This document shows, piece by piece, positions 35,108 through 46,526 of a stretch of 64,000 bases of DNA. Origin of the DNA: Eublepharis macularius (taxonomy: Eukaryota > Chordata > Lepidosauria > Squamata > Eublepharidae). The DNA lies in the NCBI RefSeq assembly GCF_028583425.1, contig NC_072793.1, positions 59,587,028-59,651,027 on the forward strand, in the 5' to 3' direction. The stretch's first letter is position 1, and each line of letters begins with the position of its first letter. The position numbers and the translations under genes are program-made. The notes under the pieces are model-generated. The model saw only the letters and a program-made list of their open reading frames with translations. It ran no database searches and was not told where the DNA came from.

Positions 35108-35640
35108 GTTGCAATCCCTTACCGTAAGTGGCCAGCTTCTAGTAAAATGAATGACTTTTGCATGCCAAAAACCATAGCAGGTGCAAAATTAACTTTAAAT
35201 AATGAATTACAATGTCAACACACAAAAAATAAAACCCTATCACCATACAAAACACGTGCCAGACAACGGGTACATAATAAATCCATATAAATTAAACAAA
35301 GCACTTGTTCTTTCAAGGGTAAAAGTATATAAATAAATCAAGCTGGAGTAATTAGGCTAATACTTCCAGATGCTGATTACCAGGCAGGAGCAAAACCAGC
35401 CCAGACGCCCTGGTGCCAGCCTCCACATTACATGACTCTGATTAGTGGGCTGTCATAAGAAGGCATCCACGACTGGTGAAATCTGTGCACCCTGCAAACA
35501 ACAGGGAGGCTGTGGCGTGGAATTTACCTCTCTTGGGCCAGCTGAAAATCCTAAAGAATGACAGAAAAGTCGTTGTGATTGCAAAACTGAGAAAAGGAAA
35601 CATCTAATAAATCAGAGCAGTAAAGTAACTAACTATTTAC

Positions 35641-35874
35641 CTTGAGGAAGCGGAAAGCATCCGCTTGTTTGGTCAGCATCTGCAGCTCCTGAAGGCCGTG
35701 GAGAGCGGCATCCCTCTTTCCTTCCGCTTTCTTTTTCAGTGCAAAGATATCAGCCAGCTGCTTCTCCTCATTGGACTGAATATCACCCAGGATCTGCTTC
35801 TCTTTTTGATTCACTTGGGACTTGATCTCCTGGAAGAGCTTTGACAGCTGAACTGTCAAGCTTTTCTTGTTGTA
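35641..35874 (-). pseudogene. TRIM-family exon 3, 234 bp, coiled coil
   Basis: Acceptor TTTCCTTTCAG and donor CTCAAG followed by GTAAAT bound 234 bp (78 codons) in phase 0. The peptide begins YNKKSLTVQLSKLFQEIKSQ, contains LGDIQSNEEKQLADIFALKK, and ends LTKQADAFRFLK. Length, phase and the charged heptad pattern fit the second coiled-coil exon of TRIM proteins (78 codons is also what I recall for TRIM14). The long undisturbed frame suggests either recent loss of the gene or retention of a B-box/coiled-coil product that lacks RING function. Confidence 0.82.
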
Positions 35875-36388
35875 CTGAAAGGAAATATTTAGAGCAGCTA
35901 AGTGGATGAACAACCTGGGATGTGGAGTTCTGCGCATGGAACTCCAGATGTGTCATTCAGCCCTACAAAGCAGCAAGGGGGCATACCTGGACTGGGCCAT
36001 GAATCTGGGACAAGTGATTTTAACTCTATCACCCCAGTGCTATTTTGCCAGTTAAAGCGCTAGGACTTTCCAAAGGCTTTTACCAATGTACCTCACCAAA
36101 GATTGCTGGGTAAGCTTAGCAGTCACGGGATGAGAAGATGGGTCCTCTTAATGGATTAAGAAAGGGAAATGGAGTAAGGAAAGGGATTGAAAACAAAATG
36201 GCCAGTATCATAATGCTCTTGTATAGATCTGTGGTGCGGCCTCATATGGAATAGTGTATGCAGTTCATGTCAACATGGAAAAAGCATCTGGGAGACATAT
36301 TTGATTACAGAAACTACATGGAGGAAAGTGTCAAGCCCTTCTTCCTCCATGCCAAGCAGCATTCAGATCAGATCCACTGCAGCTGCTG

Positions 36389-36411
36389 TGTGTGTGTGTG
36401 TGGGGGGGGGG
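36389..36411. repeat. GT/G low-complexity run
   Basis: A short (GT)n stretch passes into a G run. Confidence 0.9.
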
Positions 36412-36889
36412 GAATTACACAGCTAGAGCTTCATTCATAGAACTGCAGCATCACAGATCGGTTGTCCTTAGGACATAAAGTTCGAACTACTTAAACAATA
36501 ATCTTCCCTGGAGATAAGGTGCTGGCTCCATGATCACATTCCCTCCTCATCTACATAGCTCCCTATGAAACACATCATTTTAAAAAGTGGTAGTGATTAA
36601 TCAATAGACTTCAAAAATGATTTCAGAACAGAATAGTTGAAACAACAGGCCACTCTGTTTATAGCTCTCTATTTTCGCTTTGTTGTTAGTCAAAAAAGCA
36701 TTTTCAAATCATTACAAAACATTGTCACTTCAGTCATATTGTGGCAGCTGCCCCCCGCTCTCCCCCAAGCGAATAATTCAAGAAGCCAACAGTGTACTAG
36801 AACTTGTTACCTCCCTGCTGGGCTGGCCCTTCAGTGACCCTTAGATTCCAGATCCTAATGAACCAGGGTTGCTTACCCACAAACGTTTC

Positions 36890-37123
36890 CCAGAGCAGAA
36901 CCACAAGTGACAAAAGGCACAGGTTGGACACTTGTCAGCTTCCCTCAAGTTTTGATGGGAAATGTAGGCAGCTTGGCAGAATGTTGGACAAGTGACAGTT
37001 GAAAAGTCCATTGGACAGCAGACAGAGAGCCAAGCTGCAAGACTAGGATGCCTACATTTCCCATCAAAACTTGAGGGAAGCTGACAGGTGTCCATCTGTG
37101 CCTTTTGTCACTTGTAGTTCCGC
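36890..37123. repeat. Hairpin element
   Basis: The left arm CACAAGTGACAAAAGGCACA ... TTCCCTCAAGTTTTGATGGG and the right arm CCCATCAAAACTTGAGGGAA ... TGCCTTTTGTCACTTGTAG pair over about 95 bp, separated by a short spacer. Palindromic MITE of unknown superfamily. Confidence 0.8.
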
Positions 37124-38346
37124 TCCCATTCAGAGTTTTACTGGACTTCAGTCAGACCATGTTCATGCACAATGACTGGGAACCGCTGCCTGAATTCCCT
37201 TTGGCTTCTTTTGCAAGGGGCTTCTCTCAGCCCTGCAGTTCCTGAGCAAAAAGAGCACTGGAAGAGAAGCAGTAGCCTACAGGGCCAGTTTCATCAATCA
37301 GCTCTGTTACTAGTCTGAAGAACAGTTGCTCTGGACTAGTACGAAGTGGTGCCTTGAAGGCCCCCTAGTGTTCGTGGTTGTAAATACTCTCTCACTGACT
37401 ATTTACTTGTGATTGTCCCTATTTGTTGGTTCTTGCCCTTAGTAAAAATGTTCCTTTCCCAACTTTAGGGGAGGTTTAGAAGATACCTTTTAAAAATGGG
37501 TTAGTATACATACATGTGTGTTAGATTTGCCATTGTTGACTTTTCATCCCTTCCCCTGAGTCTCTAGAGAATAAATTTTTTAATGGGCAGAGAATATCAG
37601 ATGTTGCTGAATGTGTTTGAGTTACAGATGCTGTATAAAAATAAATACAATCAGATCCATTGTGAGATTAAACATTCTACAGTTCTTTTTAAAAAAGAAA
37701 ACTGTTACAGTTTGCTGAGACCACAGACACTTTTTGAGAAGTGGTAATCAAGTTGGGGAGGGGCTGATGCTCAGGCAGTGATCTTGGGTGGATCTGTTTT
37801 CATCTGTGAAATGTTAGAGAGAGATATAAAAGAAACAAGATCATAGTTTATCCTAAAGTCCATTGTATGTTTTCTCCTGCTCCAACTGCATTGTTTTCTA
37901 CTTTTGTCATTTCATTTCCTGCACTGTTTATGACAAGAATGATGTCTTTTTGTTTCCGAGTTGTTTTTCTAACTTTTGTCATCCTAGTCCTCTTGCGTTA
38001 TTTATTGAATATCTTATGCTCTCTGATTACATTTTTGTATCACACAATCCACCTTGAGTCTTATAAAAAAGGTGGGCTATAAACAAGTAAACAACTTTGC
38101 ACAGAGAGTTTCTGGACCGTGTTATAGGAACTGCTCCTTTCCATTTAAACAGAAGTCTAATTCTTGATTGAACTTGGACATCAGTTATACTGTCAGCATT
38201 CTATTGCAATAATTGGTAAAAATTTAATGAGCTACCTGGTCAGAGAGGAACAGGTGGGATGCTGGAAGGCAATGCAGATCAGAGAAACTTAATTTATTTC
38301 TGCAGGTATTTGAATAAGGTTATTGGTATCATGTTAGCACACAAAC

Positions 38347-38442
38347 CTTTATCTGATCTTCACTCTTCTGAAGATGCATGAGGACCTTATTCACAGCATT
38401 TTTGTTTTCTTGTATTGATTTCATAGTCAGTGAGAGAATTAC
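38347..38442 (-). pseudogene. TRIM-family exon 2, 96 bp, coiled coil
   Basis: Acceptor TTTTATTCAG and donor ATAAAG followed by GTTTGT bound an exon of exactly 96 bp that is open only in phase 0: VILSLTMKSIQENKNAVNKV, then LMHLQKSEDQIK. A 96-bp coiled-coil exon after the B-box exon is the standard TRIM arrangement. The reading continues in phase from B-box 2 and into exon 3. Nothing in this exon itself is broken; the pseudogene label comes from exon 1. Confidence 0.78.
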
Positions 38443-38699
38443 CTGAATAAAAGAAAAAAATTACATAAAATAACAGAAAAACAGCTGAACTGCGAACTTC
38501 AACACCAAGTTAGTCAGCTGCAGCTGCTGATTGCAGCTATTTTTATTTTGTACAGCTGAGAGTTAGAAGCACAGTGTGGTGGGTTTTCCTCCCAAGTCTT
38601 CTTGGGTCATTGTGTGTTCTATAGAATATCGAAAAGGAAATATTAATGGTGGTCTTTTTTTCCAACAGCAAGTAAAAACTATGTTACAAAATTGCTCAC

Positions 38700-39252
38700 T
38701 TTCTCAGGGTCACCAGGAAGTGACATCATCACGCAACCTTGAGAGCGCGTGCACTTTGCACTGGGCCGATTTGGGGCCCAAATCAGCCTAGTGCAAAGCA
38801 CAGGAGTACTTTCGGGATGGCATGATGATGTCATTCCTGTGAGTGATTTTGTTGCACTGCCCTGGGAGCATGCCCAGGAGGCTTGTCCCCCCCTCTTCCC
38901 CCACCAGCCAGGTGAGTGGTGGCGGGGGGCAGAGGGGGGATTCCCAGCCCTCACTGGGGTAATGGCAACCCTTGCACCCCTGCCACCAGACATAGCCAGC
39001 CATCCCGCCCACCTGTCTGGTGGGTGGGGGAGACATCCAGGAACAAGAGAGGCAGGCTGGCAGGTGCTGTGATCACATCATTCCTGGCATAACCAGAAAG
39101 CAACAGGACATGTTAGGGCTTATTTTTAAAGAATTGGCCCTTACCACAACCCATTGCTTCCAAGTTGCACTGGAAATGACCTAATCACTAGTGGACACAG
39201 GCACACATGTGCACTTTGCGTGGAAGCACACATAGGGAAACTGGCAATCCTG
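38700..39252. mobile_element. hAT-B related sequence, one or two diverged copies
   Basis: AGGGTCACCAGGAAGTGACA on the left, ATGGCAACCCTTGC at 38.97 kb and ACTGGCAATCCTGG at 39.25 kb look like ends. Between are CCCAAATCAGCC, TGATGTCAT and CAGCCAGGTGAGTGGTGG, as in other hAT-B copies. Confidence 0.5.
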
Positions 39253-39531
39253 GTCTTCTTTCAAAAGCTCAAAATAAAGAGGTTTTCAATACAAGTATCC
39301 CTCTGTATCCCTCAATATTTTCTCTTTCCCTTTCCCGGCTGACCCATGCCATCTCCCCTTTTCCTACTTCCCTTCTTCTCACCCATCAGCCAACCTACTT
39401 TATCTGTTCCACCGTCTTCAGCTTTCTCTCCTTCCTTCCTACTGGCAGCCTCTCCCCAGGAAAAGTCTTGCTGAATTGTGAGGCAGGCATGATCACTGGG
39501 CCCAGTTGCGTGGTAGCTACTAGTGTCAGGC

Positions 39532-40292
39532 TAGGGTCTCCCGGTGGTGGCAGGATATCCCCTGCACCTACTCTCCACCCCTGCTACCACTCATATGGCC
39601 AGTGGGTGGGAAGGGGGGAATAGGCTTCTGCGTGATGACATCAGTTCCCAGGAGTGACATCATTGCACCACTTGGAAGTAGGGTTGCCAGGCCCTCTCAA
39701 CCTCCTGGTGGGGGTACTGGCTCCTTGCACTTACCTGTGGTGGTGGGAGGTACATGTGCGCGAAGCGTGCGGGTGCTCCTGCAAGCGCGATGATGTCACT
39801 TCTGGAGCATGCCCACACTCACAGGGGCTCAGATTGGGGCTGCTGCGGAGTGCGGGAGTGCTCCTGCCCTCCACAGCGGCCCCAAACACACCCGTTTTGG
39901 CCAAAATCGGGCTCGTTTCAGTGCAGATCAGGCCCGTTTTGAGCCTCCATGGAGCACGGTCCTGATTTGGGCCAAAACGGGCACATTTTGGGCCACTTTG
40001 GAGGGCAGGAGCACTCCCACGCTCCACAGTGGCCCCAATCTGGGCCAAAATGGGCCTGATCCAGGCAGCTGCTGCGCACGGGAGCCCGTAGTGCCACAGG
40101 GGACTGTGCATGGAAGGTGCACCCCCCCCCGCTGGCCAGGTAAGTTGGAGTGGGGGGCGGGGGCAGGGGATCCCCCACCCCCGCTGGGGGTCTAGCATCC
40201 CTACTTGGAAGTGTGCACGTGAAGACACATTAAAAGGTGAGTATCACTCCCCCCCCCTCCTGCCAGGAAGATAAGGGGATCTGGCAACCCTA
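39532..40292. mobile_element. hAT-B outer copy, split by a second hAT-B
   Basis: Starts TAGGGTCTCCCGGTGG and ends GATCTGGCAACCCTA. Flanks TGTCAGGC and TGCCTGGC are an 8-bp duplication with two changes. Its middle is interrupted by the element at 39679-40203. Confidence 0.75.
39679..40203. mobile_element. hAT-B inner copy with perfect target duplication
   Basis: Starts TAGGGTTGCCAGGCCCTC and ends GGGGGTCTAGCATCCCTA, flanked by CTTGGAAG at 39671-39678 and 40204-40211, a perfect 8-bp duplication. The interior repeats CGTTTTGGCC / GGGCCAAAACGGGC units as in the 16-kb copy. Confidence 0.88.
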
Positions 40293-41324
40293 TGCCTGGC
40301 TCAACTGCATGGTGGCAACTAACTCCAGGCTGAACCAAGTCATCTGGGTAGTGAGTCTCAATGGTTGCCACTGTGCCTGTCCCCAGCAAGTCTTCCTCCA
40401 TCAAGGGACATGACTGGGCAGGGGAAAAGAATACTTTCAAGGGCTGTTTTGTCCAAGAATATCTCCCCCCCGCCAATGGCTTTGCTTTATAGAAACCATG
40501 TCTTGGAAGGCTTATCAATATAGTTCTGGTTTCCTAGCAACTTCCCAAATGGTGACTGAGAGCTCAGTGGTCATTCTTTTGTTAAAGCTACAGGCGTTGT
40601 TGCTATTATTTTGGGCACAATTCCTTTTTTTTTTAAGTCAGATTTTTCTGCAAACTTGGATCTGACTTCAGGTTTGTAGGGAATTCCCCCCTACTTGTTT
40701 CTAGTTCCATTTTTATTATCTATTAATCCACAAACTACTGTCTGCTTCGATTAGAAATCTAATTATATTTTATAGATAGATGAATTAGTTGATTGTTTTA
40801 TCAATTAAGAGGCTAAAATAGATCAAACAATTCCTTGATTGATAGCCTTAAAAATAATGCAGGTACCTTCACACGTCATTGATAGGGTTTATTTACTTGT
40901 AACTCTCTTTATTACAAGTCCTATAATATTTGATATATTTTGGTGCTAGTAAAAAAAAAGTTCCTGGGCCAATAATTATGTGACTATTTCACAACACGGG
41001 TTATTGTGAACTTTGTCTCTTCAAATAGCTTCCTTGATACTGTATTGACATCGATGTGTGTCACTGCTATGCTGTGAAAATAGAATAGGATGGGAACACT
41101 TCTGCACACTTTGTGTCCTTGTTGAGCTTGGAGTTGTTAGAATAGAAAGGCAAGATTTGGTCTAGTAGCACCTTAAAGACCAACTGGATTTCGAGGGTAT
41201 GAATGAACTTTTGAGAGTCAAGTTATCTGAGCAATGGAGTTGCAACAAAGACTGTATCTAATCAGTAAGGAACTGGAACTGCAGCTTCTGGTCAGAGAAC
41301 AAAAGGAGGAATTATAGCTGTTTC
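40293..41324. other. Stretch with few features
   Basis: AT-rich DNA with a family F fragment at about 41.12-41.23 kb (AGTAGCACCTTAAAGACCAA). No gene. Confidence 0.5.
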
Positions 41325-41649
41325 TAGGGTTTCCTGGTCCCCAAGACATGAAAGTGGGGGGTGGGGGGAGGTTTTGTGTGGGGGGTTGACAAAAGGACTT
41401 ACATCACGTGTACTATGGAGCACTTCCATGTTGTGCCAGGAATGATGTCATTCTTGGGGCAATGTGGAACCAATGTGTCACATGTGGGGCTGATTTGGTA
41501 AAAATCGGGCCCAAACGTTAGACTGGGGGCTGATTTTTCCCTGCATGTGACTGATCACTTTTGTGGTGCTCTGGAGTGCAAGGGAGCACGCTGCAGGGTT
41601 CCTAGGCCCGTGAAGGCTGGGAGTGAGGGAACCAAGTGGGGGAACCCTA
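41325..41649. mobile_element. hAT-B copy, short
   Basis: Starts TAGGGTTTCCTGGTCCCC and ends GTGGGGGAACCCTA. Flanks GCTGTTTC and ACTGTTGC are an 8-bp duplication with two changes. It has a TGATGTCA site and AAAATCGGGCCCAAACG. Confidence 0.7.
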
Positions 41650-41808
41650 ACTGTTGCCTGTTTGTTTTACAATTGCTTGCAATAAAGGCTGAATTGTGAA
41701 GCTAGGCCTGTTTTCTTTGAATGATCCATTAAAACAAAGTAGGATCCTAGTAGCTTGCCTTGACGGAAGAATGTGCATGCTTGATTTCAAAGGCACAATA
41801 CTACAAGA

Positions 41809-42132
41809 CAGGGCTTTTTTTCAGCTGGAACGCGGGGGAACGGAGTTCCGGAACCTCTTGAAAATGATCACATGGTTGGTGGCCCCACCCCCTGATCTCC
41901 AGACAGAGGGGAGTTTAGACTGCCCTCCGCGCCGCTCCAGCTGGCAATCTAAACTCCCCTCTGTCTGGAGATCAGGGGGTGGGGCCACCGGCCATGTGAT
42001 CATTTTCGCCAAGGGTCATTTAAACTTTAAAAAACTCCCCCCTTGTTCCAGCTGACCCAAAGTGACGTCATTGTGCGGTCATGAGTTCCACCACTGAGTT
42101 CTACCACCTCTTTTCCCAGAAAAAAAGCCCTG
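41809..42132. mobile_element. hAT-A copy 2, complete
   Basis: Starts CAGGGCTTTTTTTCAGCTGG and ends CCCAGAAAAAAAGCCCTG, with a perfect 8-bp duplication CTACAAGA (41801-41808 and 42133-42140). The centre is a palindrome: CCCCTGATCTCCAGACAGAG pairs with CTCTGTCTGGAGATCAGGGG. A TGACGTCA site lies at 42063-42070. Confidence 0.9.
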
Positions 42133-42559
42133 CTACAAGAGGTAATCATGGTGGGCTGACTAATCATTTGCTTACTTACTGGGAATGGAGTTCCAAAGAG
42201 TTTAACAGGCTTTGCTTCCAAGTAAGTGTGCCAGCACACCCATCAGGAAGACACAGCTTGAGTAAACATGCACAGGATCAGACTGCAACTTGCCCATACT
42301 GCAAACAAGGGACTGAGTCACACAACTCGCTTTTGCTGGATTGTGCTATTAGGGTTTAAAGGGCATGGAGATAGTGCCAGGATGTTGCCTGGGACGGGCT
42401 GTTCAATGAAATAGGTAACAGAGTTTGTTCACCTTGCTTGTCATGCTCAGGATGGAAGAAAGATCAATTAGAGTCAGGTTCTGGGAACTTGTTACACTCT
42501 TTCACAATTTCTGGGTGTGCGTTTGTATCACTGTAAGCAAAGGTGCATCTGGAAAGCAC

Positions 42560-42735
42560 AGAGGCAACCCTATGCTTTATACGGAGCCAGTCTGTTGGTC
42601 TAGCAAGGTCGGTGTTATCTACTGTTGCTGGACCAACAGCCTGACTCGGTATAAAACATGGGGTTGCCAACCTCCAGATGGGGCCTGGTGATTTCCTAGA
42701 ATTACACCTCATCTCCAGGCAACAGAGATCAGCTC
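42560..42735. repeat. Hairpin plus hAT-C fragment
   Basis: The segment 42565-42660 folds back (ATACGGAGCCAGTCTGTTGG against CCAACAGCCTGACTCGGTAT). From 42661 GGGGTTGCCAACCTCCAGAT and ACCTCATCTCCAGGCAACAG form a hAT-C piece. A SINE-like tail with GGGACCTTCTGCACGC follows near 42.8 kb. Confidence 0.5.
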
Positions 42736-43665
42736 AACTGGCATTAAAAGGCTCAGGCAGTAGGTGCTGCGCAAGAGCAGTCCTTGAGACCCTGAAGGGA
42801 TTGAATATGGGACCTTCTGCACGCAGACCAATCTCTACCACCGAGCCACAGCCCTACCTTGCCCTTCCTCATCTCTTCAAACACACCAGGCCATTTTCTC
42901 CTAGCTGGTTTCTTTCACGTCCTGGTAATATGGCTAGTAGACAGGGTGGGGGTAAGGGGTAAAGCACAGGATGGAATAAAGGTTCAGCACAGCCTTCTCC
43001 TTCCCCCGTCTGCCCCTGCGATGTCTAGTTTTACCTTCAGGCTCCCCATACTGAGCTGGGCTTGGATCCCTAAGCCTTGCTTTGCTGGTGCTGCCTTGCA
43101 GGGATAATGCTCCACTGTGGACCACGGTCCTTCAGCACCAGGACCTTCTACGCATGCAAGACCAGCATCTTTCATCGCGCTGTGCTGTGCAGTGTGTGTG
43201 GGGGGGATCTTTGAAATTTTCTCCAGTCTTAGGGCCAAACTTGATTTGATGAGGATCACAGATATTGGTCAGTTTGGAAAAAGAAAATTTTGTGCACGCA
43301 CCACGATCATTTGGATCAGAATATAATTCTTTAGACTCGACTTCATTTTGCTAATTGAAATCATGCTCCTTGCATTTTTATTACTAATTTAAAGGACATG
43401 TATTTTGTTCCCTTTTAAAACACGAAGAACAACAAAGGATCAAGCCTGTTTTAATTAGCAAAACTGAGCAGGGGTTGAAGAGTTTATCTCCTCCTCTGCA
43501 AAACTAATCTGAATTTGAGTTGTTCATCCTATTTACTTTTTACAGCTGGACAAAAAGACCTGCAACCTTCATTCCACCTGTTTTGCCCCTTAAAGACATC
43601 GCAGGTGCAGCTCTCCAAGGAAACTGGGTAGACTCCCCCCTCCCCCCTTGTCGTATTAAGAGACT

Positions 43666-43814
43666 AGGTTGCCAACAACCTGGGGAAAAGTTGTTCCCCT
43701 TTAATAGAGATTGAATGGGCTGTTATTTACCAGGTGGTGTTATTTACTCTGAGAAGCTTCAGCGGCTCATTTCCGCTCATTAAGCCTCTATTAAAGGGAC
43801 AGGGCATTTTTTAT
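43666..43814. repeat. Family D hairpin
   Basis: Begins TAGGTTGCCAACAACCTGGG with CCCCTTTAATAGAGATTGAA and ends CATTAAGCCTCTATTAAAGG GACAGGGCATTTTT. Confidence 0.7.
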
Positions 43815-45479
43815 ATTGTTGCTGGGATTGGAAAAGTTCACCTGCTGGAATTTTGATTTTCTGCAGCTGTTAAAGGCACAGGACCCCTATCCTCCAAAAG
43901 TACTGGAAATCCTGGGCTGGTGTGGCAAATGCATCCCAGGCTTGGAGGCTGTGACTGAACAAGATGAGGATCAAGGACAGGAAAAAAGGAGGAATTGAAT
44001 CAGGGGCTTGCTGAGATTTTCTGGTCTGGAGTCTGCTGCTGGATGGATTTGGCAGCTGTGTAGGTTTAGGGGTTAATTGAAACTATGTAGTCTTTGAAAG
44101 TGGCTGCAGTTGTGTAATTAGCTTGTATTGTGTAGAAATCCCTAGAAGCATGTGGGACAATAATGATGGACAATGTGCAGTGTGGCTGGAGAGGCAAAGA
44201 CCTGCATGCCACTAACTGGATGGTGTAGGTGCATGTGGAATCAAGTGTTGCTGTACAAGTGGTCAGAGTGCCTTTTAAGGCACAAATAATATTGCAAGAG
44301 GAGAAAAGGGGCAAAAAAATCTTCCCTATCTAGAGGCTGGAAAGCAGAAAGGGCTCCCTCAGTTCTTCTCATATTGAACTTGGTCTCATGCCTATCAATA
44401 AGGCAGGAAAACAAGGCCATTCGTAGGCAGATAGGGGATTCTGCAACTTCTGAATAGGAAAAAAATAGCTTATAGTTTTAAATTATTACTTTTCCCCAAC
44501 GGCCTGATAAACAATGAGTGTGCTCGTTGCTTCCAGGTAGTTGAGGACAGTTTAGAATCAGTTGTGTGTGTGTGTTCATGTGTGTATGTCTTTTAAAAGT
44601 TGGGGGGAAAGAAGGAGGAGAAATTAGCCAGCTTGAATTCCTCATCGCTTATAGCCTCAAGGCCCTGATTCTAGTTCCACCCTTAAGTCCAGAATGCTCT
44701 AATCTTTTTATTTATTAATGGGTAATTAGCTTTGAAAGGCTCAAGTGCTTTGTAGCAATAGAAATCCTGAGGGGATTAATTAGGATTGTAGAAAAAGGAC
44801 TTCTTGCAGTAATTCATTCTTCCCTTTGCACACACACACCCCAACCAAAGCCAGGGTTCTTGTAGCCCCCACTAGCTTATAGTACTATAGAAAGTGTGTG
44901 TATAAATTGGATGCCCAATTTAATTCTCACCCTCATCCCTTCCCACACACACACACACAGCATGGGGAGGAAGAAATTTTAAAATGTCCCCTTTCTGCTC
45001 TATGCTGCTATGGTTTAGAGTTATATGAGCAGCTTCCTGGCTCATTTGCGGGCACTACACAGCAATTCTGTCATAGTGCTAAACTTCTGAGGTTCAAGGC
45101 TACTCATTTAATCTCAGATCTCAGCAATCTTGTACTATTTCCTCAAGCAAGGAAATTTCCCAATTAATTATCACCACCATACAGGATTCCTCACAAGGTT
45201 CAACTTGTTGATGTTGGACTATACAGAACTGGTTTTGCTTGTATAAATTATGTCTCATGCACCATCACAGGTGGGAAACCAAGTATTACTTGTCACTTCC
45301 CTTGCCTTGCTAGTTATCAGGTTTAAAAGTTATGTAGTAAGGCAATTTGGTGATCTGTTTTCTTCAATGCTTTTGAGGACCTTTTTCTTTGCACCCATAC
45401 TCTGACCCCAGTTGACATTAAAAATATGGCTTTATAAAACTTACATTGAACTGAAAACTCAGGAGAACTTAACTAGTGT

Positions 45480-45792
45480 CCTGCAGGATCAGACCAGTGG
45501 TTCATCTAGTCCAGCATTATAGCACCTAACCAGTAGCCCTTGAGGGTCAACAAGTAGGGCATAGAAGCCAAGGCGGATTCCTAGCACTCTTATTCAGAGG
45601 TCTGTTGCCTCTTGATGCCGAGGTTCCCTTTAGTCACCATGGTCAGCAACCATTGATGAACCTCTCCTCTATGAATCCACCAAACTCCTCCTCCCCCTTT
45701 AAAGCTGCCTATGCTTACAGCCATCATTACATTTATCCACTGGCAGCGAATCCGCCAATTTACTCTCTTCAGAATATGCCATGTCCAGATGA
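45480..45792. repeat. Interspersed repeat, class uncertain
   Basis: CAGGATCAGACCAGTGGTTC ATCTAGTCC ... GTTCCCTTTAGTCACCATGG ... CACTGGCAGCGAATCCGCCA matches a repeat I remember from several reptile genomes. It ends just inside the TRIM exon 1 donor. Confidence 0.55.
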
Positions 45793-45807
45793 GTTAAAAC
45801 TCCTTAC

Positions 45808-46400
45808 CCTCTGCTTGTCATGTTCCTCCTTCAGAGCGACAATGCTGTGGCCCTTGTGGGAACCTACACTGGAGCACATCGCACAAACACATGCCAGGTC
45901 ATCTTGACAGTAGCAGTCCAGCATTTTTGCATGTTCTCTACATCTTCTCTCCTCCGGGTAGCCACCAGCATTGGGAGTCACCAAAGAAAGATCCTTCTGG
46001 GCATTCTTAGAACAGTGTTTGCTCAAAGATGCCTCCTTGTTTAGACAGACCTTCTCTGCTGATTGAGGCTTCCCCAGGGAAAAATCACAGGGATTCATGC
46101 CCTCCTTTCTGGCAGACCTTACCTTTGTATTTTCAAGGAGGATTTTCCTTCTGATGATGCAGCAAGAAAGCTTTACTATATAGCAGAACTGTCTATGAGT
46201 AACCTGAGCTGAACCTTGAACATGGAGCAGGAGGTACTGTCCTTGGACTGTTGCTCTGGATTCAGTGTGTTTCGAGCACACTCCTTGCAGAAATTGCAGC
46301 CATAGCTCAGGGACACGGGATTAGTTCACATGTCAGCTAGTTCAAGTTCCCTTGCTGTGTCCAAAATCTGTGCAGAGTAGATAAGCTCCAGTCTGACTGA
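45808..46400 (-). pseudogene. TRIM-family exon 1: decayed RING and B-box 1, intact B-box 2
   Basis: Three parts can be read in TRIM order. A RING remnant at about 46220-46330 reads TNPVSLSYGCNFCKECARNT and later SCSMFKVQL. The family pattern is SCGHNFCKEC and CPMCKVQ, so zinc ligands are lost, and an in-frame TGA lies at 46326-46328. B-box 1 follows in another frame: NPCDFSLGKPQSAEKVCLNK with EASLSKH, where several Cys positions of CDFC and CLKCEASLC are replaced. B-box 2 is intact: CREHAKMLDCYCQDDLACVC, AMC, then GSHKGHSIVALKEEHDKQR, with the expected C/H ligands. The exon ends AGG followed by GTAAGG in phase 0, matching exon 2. TRIM proteins are RING ubiquitin ligases, often in innate immunity. 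With RING and B-box 1 broken, ligase activity is not expected. It is not a processed copy because introns are kept. Closest style by memory: TRIM25/TRIM16-like proteins of fish and reptiles. Confidence 0.75.
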
Positions 46401-46526
46401 AAGGAAAGTAGTAGGCTTGGCTGCTTTGATGTATAGATTAGAATCTAATGCCAGCTTCACTGATGCATGACCAGTAGAGGCAGTCCTTGGGTCCTTTATC
46501 TGCTATGGCAGATGCTGTTTTCTCTC

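Larger units (their letters stand above)
33770..35640 (-). other. Intron 3 of the TRIM-family locus
   Basis: Three copies of hairpin family D lie within about 1 kb here. The remainder, 35.1-35.6 kb, is unremarkable. Confidence 0.5.
35875..38346 (-). other. Intron 2 of the TRIM-family locus
   Basis: The intron contains a (GT)n(G)n run near 36389-36411 and the inverted repeat at 36890-37123. The stretch 37.1-38.3 kb shows no recognisable element. Confidence 0.6.
38443..45807 (-). other. Intron 1 of the TRIM-family locus
   Basis: This long intron is filled with mobile elements: hAT-B copies at 38.7-41.65 kb, hAT-A at 41.8 kb, a family D copy at 43.7 kb and an interspersed repeat at 45.48-45.79 kb ending next to the exon 1 donor. 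The stretch 43.8-45.4 kb shows only short CA/GT runs. Confidence 0.6.

Noticed and set aside
45769-46281. The single 170-codon frame as an intact B-box protein gene
   Set aside because: Its upstream part is the RING region read in the wrong frame; the correct RING reading lies in another frame and is broken.
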